Below are positions 34,320-37,605 of a DNA stretch of 37,605 bases, piece after piece. A program made the position numbers and the translations under genes. Position 1 is the first letter of the stretch. Every line of letters begins with the position of its first letter. The DNA lies in assembly GCF_016103465.1 (NCBI RefSeq), contig NZ_JAEEAP010000035.1:1-37605 (forward strand), written 5' to 3'. This stretch comes from Streptomyces sabulosicollis (GTDB lineage Bacteria > Actinomycetota > Actinomycetes > Streptomycetales > Streptomycetaceae). The notes under the pieces were generated by a model, which was not told the origin of the DNA, made no database searches, and saw only the letters and a program-made list of their open reading frames with translations.

Positions 34320-35531
34320 TCAGCGGTCCTCGCCGTCGTCCCGGGTCAGCCAGAGATCGGGCCCGAAGACCTCGTAGTGGATCGCGGAGGGGTGCACACC
34401 CCGTTCCAGCAGCTGGGTCCGCACCGACCGCATGAAGGGCAGCGGCCCGCACAGATACGCCCGCACACCGTCCGGGATCTCGATGCCGGACAGGTCGACG
34501 CGGCCGGTGCGCTCGGCCGGCCAGTCGCCCTCGGGCCGCTCGTACCACGTGTGGGCGGTGCCCCGCGCCAGCTTGGTGACCAGCCGCTCCTGGTCGGCGC
34601 GCAGGGCGTGGTCGGCGGGGGAGCGGTCGGCGTGGACGGCGATGACCGTGGCCTGATGCCCTCTGGCCGTCAGCTCCTCCAGCATCGCCACCATCGGGGT
34701 GCAGCCGATCCCCGCGGACGCGAGCAGCAGCGGCGTGTCCGTGGTGTCGAGGACGACGTCGCCGTAGGGCGCGGAGACGGTGAGCTCATCGCCCTCGTGG
34801 ATGTGGTCGTGGAGATGGCCGGAGACCTCACCGGCCGGGCCCTCGCCCGCGTGCACGCGCTTGACGGAGAAGGAGCGCACCGAGGCGCCGGGGCCGTTGG
34901 TCAGGCTGTACTGGCGGATCTGCCGGGCCCCGTCGGCCAGTTCCACCTGCACCGAGACGTACTGGCCCGCCTTGAACGCCGGGGTGGGGCGGCCGTCGGC
35001 CGGCCGGATCCGGAAGGTGGCCACATCGGCTGTCTCCCGGACCCGCTCGACCACCTCCCACTGCCGCCAGGTCCCGCCGGCCAGCACGCCCTGCTCCGCG
35101 TACAGCCGCCGCTCGGTCTCGATCAGGGCGTTGGCCATCAGCCAGTAGACCTCGTCCCAGGCGGCGGCCACCTCCTCGGTGGCCGCGTCGCCGAGCACCT
35201 CCGCGATGGCGGCGGACAGATGGCGGTGCACCACCGGATACTGCGCCGCGCTCACCCCGAGCGAGGCGTGCTTGTGGGCGATCCGGTTCAGCAGGGCGTC
35301 GGGGCGGGTGCCCGGCCGCTCCACCAGGGCGGTGGCGAACGCGGCGATCGCGCCCGCGAGGGCCTGCCGTTGGGTGCCCGCGGCCTGGTTGGCCCGGTTG
35401 AACATGTTCCGCAGCAGTTCGGGGTGGGCCTCGAAGAGCTTCCGGTAGAACAGCTCGGTGATGGTGCCGATGGCCTCACCCACGGCGGGAAGCGTGGCGC
35501 GGACGGTCTCGGCGGACTTCTGGGAGAGCAT
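34320..35531 (-). CDS. hmpA: Flavohaemoglobin, nitric oxide dioxygenase
   Basis: A 403-residue flavohaemoglobin, close to the family norm of about 400. The globin domain (1-140) has the proximal histidine in ALLNRIAHKHASLGV near 85. The FAD domain shows RQYSLTNGPG (about 206-215) and the NAD domain SAGIGCTPMVAMLEEL (about 270-285) with a C-terminal YEVFGPD. It converts NO and O2 to nitrate. ATG at 35531 fits the usual MLSQKSAETVR start; an upstream ATG at 35588 would place the NsrR-like site inside the gene. It is 122 bases after nsrR on the same strand with its own operator. Confidence 0.95.
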   Translation of the reverse strand: MLSQKSAETVRATLPAVGEAIGTITELFYRKLFEAHPELLRNMFNRANQAAGTQRQALAGAIAAFATALVERPGTRPDALLNRIAHKHASLGVSAAQYPVVHRHLSAAIAEVLGDAATEEVAAAWDEVYWLMANALIETERRLYAEQGVLAGGTWRQWEVVERVRETADVATFRIRPADGRPTPAFKAGQYVSVQVELADGARQIRQYSLTNGPGASVRSFSVKRVHAGEGPAGEVSGHLHDHIHEGDELTVSAPYGDVVLDTTDTPLLLASAGIGCTPMVAMLEELTARGHQATVIAVHADRSPADHALRADQERLVTKLARGTAHTWYERPEGDWPAERTGRVDLSGIEIPDGVRAYLCGPLPFMRSVRTQLLERGVHPSAIHYEVFGPDLWLTRDDGEDR

Positions 35532-35541
35532 GGGCGGGCCT

Positions 35542-35564
35542 AACTGGTATCTCAGATTCGCATT
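35542..35564 (-). promoter_or_regulatory. NsrR-like binding site before hmpA
   Basis: A 23-base element on the minus strand beginning AATGCGAATC and ending ACCAGTT, ending 10 bases before the hmpA start. It shares AATGCGAATC and a central GAT with the element upstream of nsrR and resembles the 11-1-11 NsrR sites known from S. coelicolor. Confidence 0.75.
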
Positions 35565-35653
35565 CAGCGGCATGGGTGGACCGGGCATGGCGACCTCCGT
35601 GTGATCACGGCTCGGCGGGACGGGACCCGGGCTCCGTAACCCGGACGGCGGCC

Positions 35654-36103
35654 TCATGGGGACAGCCCGGGTGCGCGCCCGACCAGGCCCAGCAGCACCG
35701 GACCGGTCGGGGACGCCACCAGATCGTCGACCGTGAGGGGGTCGAGCGAGCTGAGGAACGCCTCCTGCGCCCGGCGCAGCGCCATGCGCAGCCGGCAGCC
35801 CTGCCGCAGCGGACACGGTACGTCCCCCTCGCAGTCCACGACGTCGCCGACCCCCTCGAACTCCCGGACCAGCTGACCCACCGAGGCGGTGCGCCCGGTC
35901 GCGGTGAGCGTCAGCCCGCCGCCCCGTCCGCGCCGTGTCTCGATCAGGCCCAGGTGCTGCAGCCGGGCCGCCACCTTGGCCAGGTGGCTGTGGGGCACCT
36001 GCATCTCCCCGGCGATCTGCCGGGCCGTGCAGGGCTCGGCGCCGGTGACCGCCAGGCGCATGACCGTGCGGAGCGCCAGGTCCGTTGACTTCGTCAGCCG
36101 CAT
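35654..36103 (-). CDS. nsrR: Rrf2-family nitric oxide-sensing repressor NsrR
   Basis: A 149-residue Rrf2 regulator. The winged HTH includes TARQIAGEMQVPHSHLAKVA (26-45) and the wing RRGRGGGL. Three cysteines, C91, C97 and C103 in CEGDVPCPLRQGC, together with Asp8, match the [4Fe-4S] ligand set described for S. coelicolor NsrR. NO damages the cluster and lifts repression of hmpA. ATG at 36103 begins MRLTKSTDLALR, the canonical start. A 23-bp site lies directly upstream, indicating autoregulation. Confidence 0.93.
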   Translation of the reverse strand: MRLTKSTDLALRTVMRLAVTGAEPCTARQIAGEMQVPHSHLAKVAARLQHLGLIETRRGRGGGLTLTATGRTASVGQLVREFEGVGDVVDCEGDVPCPLRQGCRLRMALRRAQEAFLSSLDPLTVDDLVASPTGPVLLGLVGRAPGLSP

Positions 36104-36119
36104 GGCGGCAGATTACGTT

Positions 36120-36142
36120 AATGCGAATCCTGGATGCAATTT
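36120..36142 (+). promoter_or_regulatory. NsrR-like binding site before nsrR
   Basis: A 23-base element starting AATGCGAATC and ending GCAATTT, 16 bases upstream of the nsrR start codon. Twelve or more positions match the element before hmpA, including the first ten. It implies that NsrR controls its own gene. Confidence 0.72.
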
Positions 36143-36190
36143 ATGCGGGGCGTTCCGACCGCCGCCGACGCACCGGTTCCCGACGCTGAC

Positions 36191-36231
36191 GTACGGGTTC
36201 CCGCCGTATGGGTACGGGTTCCCGCCGTGTG
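36191..36231 (+). repeat. Two 20-bp direct repeats between nsrR and the AI-2E gene
   Basis: GTACGGGTTCCCGCCGTATG (36191-36210) and GTACGGGTTCCCGCCGTGTG (36212-36231) differ at one base and are separated by one base. A more diverged third unit (ACCGGTTCCCG) lies just before. They fill the gap after the AI-2E family gene's stop. Confidence 0.85.
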
Positions 36232-36247
36232 CTACGAGTGGCGCCGG

Positions 36248-37462
36248 TCAGGCTTCGCCGGGCGGCCGCCGGCGCAGCGCCCGCGTCACCGACCAGGCGA
36301 CGGACACCATGGGCACCGCCACCACCGCCCCGATCACCCCCGCCACGATGCTTCCGGCGATGACCGAAATCGCCACCACCACCGGATGGAGCCGCACCGC
36401 CCAGCTCATCACCAGCGGATGCAGAACATGCCCCTCGAACTGGCCGACCGCCACGATCAGCAACAGGACCACGGCCGCGATGGCCGGACCCCGCCCGGCC
36501 AGAGCCACCACCGTCGCCACCGCCAGCGCGATCGGCGAACCGATCAGCGGAACGAACGTCGCGAAGAAGACCAGCAGCGTCAGCGGCAGGGCCAGCGGCA
36601 CCCGCAGCAGGAACAGGGCGATGCCGACCAGGGCCGCGTTGGAGGCCGCCACGACGATGATGCCCCGGGTGTACCCGGCGAAGGTGGTCCACGCCGCCCG
36701 CGCCGCACGGTCCCACGGGGACCGGGCGCGCTCGGGGAGCTGACCCCGGAACCACTGCCACATCCGGTCGCCGGAATGGACGAAGAACACCGAACAGAAC
36801 AGGGCCAGGAACACCGCCGTGCCCGCCTCCACGACCTGCCCCGCGCTGCTGAGCGCCCTGCTGATCAGCGCCGCGCGGTGCCGTGACACGAAGGAGGTGA
36901 TCCGGTCGTGGGCCCCCGACAGCACACCGCGCCGGACATGGAACGGCGGCCCCTCCAGCCACCGCTCGATCCGTCCGATACCGCCGCGCAGCTCACCCAC
37001 CAGCCGGCCCGCCTCCGCGGCCGCCGCGTTCCCCACCAGCGCCAGCAGCCCCAGCACCGCGAACAGCGTGCCGAACACCGCCAGCGCCACCGCCAGCGGC
37101 CTGGGGAACACCCGCGCCAGCAGATCGGCCAGCGGCCGCAGCAAGGCGGTGGCCACCAGCGCCAGGAACACCGCGATCGCGACGAGTTCGAACCGACCCA
37201 GCACCGTGAACGCCAGGTAGACGGCCACTCCGATGACCATCAGCCGCCAGGCGTACGCGGCGGTCAGCCGCAGCCCGGGATGGACCGTCCCGCGTCCGTC
37301 GCCCGCCCGGCGCACCGCCGCCGCCAGGGCCGCGGAGCCGGAGCGGCGGGCCCGCGCCACCGCCCGCGAGGCCCGCCTCGCCGGTCCGCCGGCCACGCCG
37401 CGACGAGGGGGTGCGTCCCGCCCTCTCGGTCGCTCGGGCGGGGGAGGGGAGTCGCTGCTCAC
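36248..37462 (-). CDS. AI-2E family transporter / PerM-like membrane protein
   Basis: A 404-residue membrane protein of the AI-2E/PerM permease family. An unusual basic, Pro/Arg-rich N-terminus of about 65 residues precedes hydrophobic segments at about 70-88, 92-110 and 122-145, a soluble central region with a VRRGVLSGAHDR stretch, and then further spans including FATFVPLIGSPIALAVATVV, a family signature, and GQFEGHVLHPLVMSWAVRLH near 330. Members export small molecules or ions; some transport autoinducer-2, but most are uncharacterised. GTG at 37462 has an AAGGCGGTGG-type site upstream. Separate from the nsrR-hmpA unit. Confidence 0.88.
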   Translation of the reverse strand: MSSDSPPPPERPRGRDAPPRRGVAGGPARRASRAVARARRSGSAALAAAVRRAGDGRGTVHPGLRLTAAYAWRLMVIGVAVYLAFTVLGRFELVAIAVFLALVATALLRPLADLLARVFPRPLAVALAVFGTLFAVLGLLALVGNAAAAEAGRLVGELRGGIGRIERWLEGPPFHVRRGVLSGAHDRITSFVSRHRAALISRALSSAGQVVEAGTAVFLALFCSVFFVHSGDRMWQWFRGQLPERARSPWDRAARAAWTTFAGYTRGIIVVAASNAALVGIALFLLRVPLALPLTLLVFFATFVPLIGSPIALAVATVVALAGRGPAIAAVVLLLIVAVGQFEGHVLHPLVMSWAVRLHPVVVAISVIAGSIVAGVIGAVVAVPMVSVAWSVTRALRRRPPGEA

Positions 37463-37605
37463 GTCGGCGCCACCGCCTTCTGCGTCCGGTCCTGCGCGGC
37501 GGAAGAGGATGGTGGTTCATCCCCATACGCACCGATTCAATCAGGGCGGCCGTCCGGGCGCCGGACACCTGTCACCGGCGCGGCGGCCCGTCCCCTCCCC
37601 GGCGC

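Overview
The window is high-GC actinobacterial DNA, most likely a Streptomyces chromosome and probably accessory rather than core. The signs are a strong G/C bias at third codon positions, GTG/TTG starts, a mycothiol-dependent isomerase family gene, streptomycete-type hypothetical proteins and many TetR/LacI/MerR regulators paired with enzymes. About 35 protein genes can be supported, mostly small regulator-plus-enzyme modules. I see no rRNA, tRNA, CRISPR array, insertion sequence or phage genes.

Layout. 1-6443: a partial mycothiol-dependent isomerase family gene cut by the window edge; a TetR/quinone-oxidoreductase divergent pair; a coiled-coil winged-helix protein; a zinc alcohol dehydrogenase; an alpha/beta hydrolase; and a nucleotidyltransferase that overlaps a frameshifted Clp-N-domain gene. 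6908-10698: a three-subunit molybdenum aldehyde oxidoreductase of the PaoABC/YagTSR type, divergent from a large ClpC-like AAA+ unfoldase (11006-13555). 13699-15032: three small stress-type proteins (DUF6480-like, an unknown helical protein, DUF6328-like) around a strong two-way terminator. 15185-19058: an Orn/Lys/Arg-decarboxylase-fold PLP enzyme, a formate-dehydrogenase-like 2-hydroxyacid dehydrogenase with changed cofactor and active-site residues, and a haem-oxygenase-like iron enzyme. 19038-22477: a DHA2 exporter divergent from a TetR gene that is translationally coupled to an acyl-CoA-dehydrogenase-like flavoenzyme.

22666-28107: an inositol/sugar catabolic operon (IolE-like protein, sugar porter, IolG-like dehydrogenase, sugar-phosphate isomerase) divergent from its LacI regulator, with two tandem palindromic operators between them. 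The IolE-like protein has lost about 60 central residues that normally carry the metal site. 28129-28273 holds a remnant of an RraA/aldolase-type gene. 28296-31842: a YiaA/B membrane protein, a TetR/aldo-keto-reductase pair with a clear promoter-operator, and a MerR regulator plus membrane protein. 32252-34137: two SAM methyltransferases. 34320-36103: a nitric-oxide defence pair, flavohaemoglobin hmpA and repressor nsrR, each preceded by a matching 23-bp NsrR-like site. 36248-37462: an AI-2E-family membrane protein.

The most noteworthy items are the deleted IolE-like protein, the unusual formate-dehydrogenase homologue, tandem duplications that carry the 3' ends and stop codons of two convergent genes into the space between them, the TetR-flavoenzyme coupling, and several readable operators. 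No single large undescribed system is evident; the candidates are small and are stated as such.
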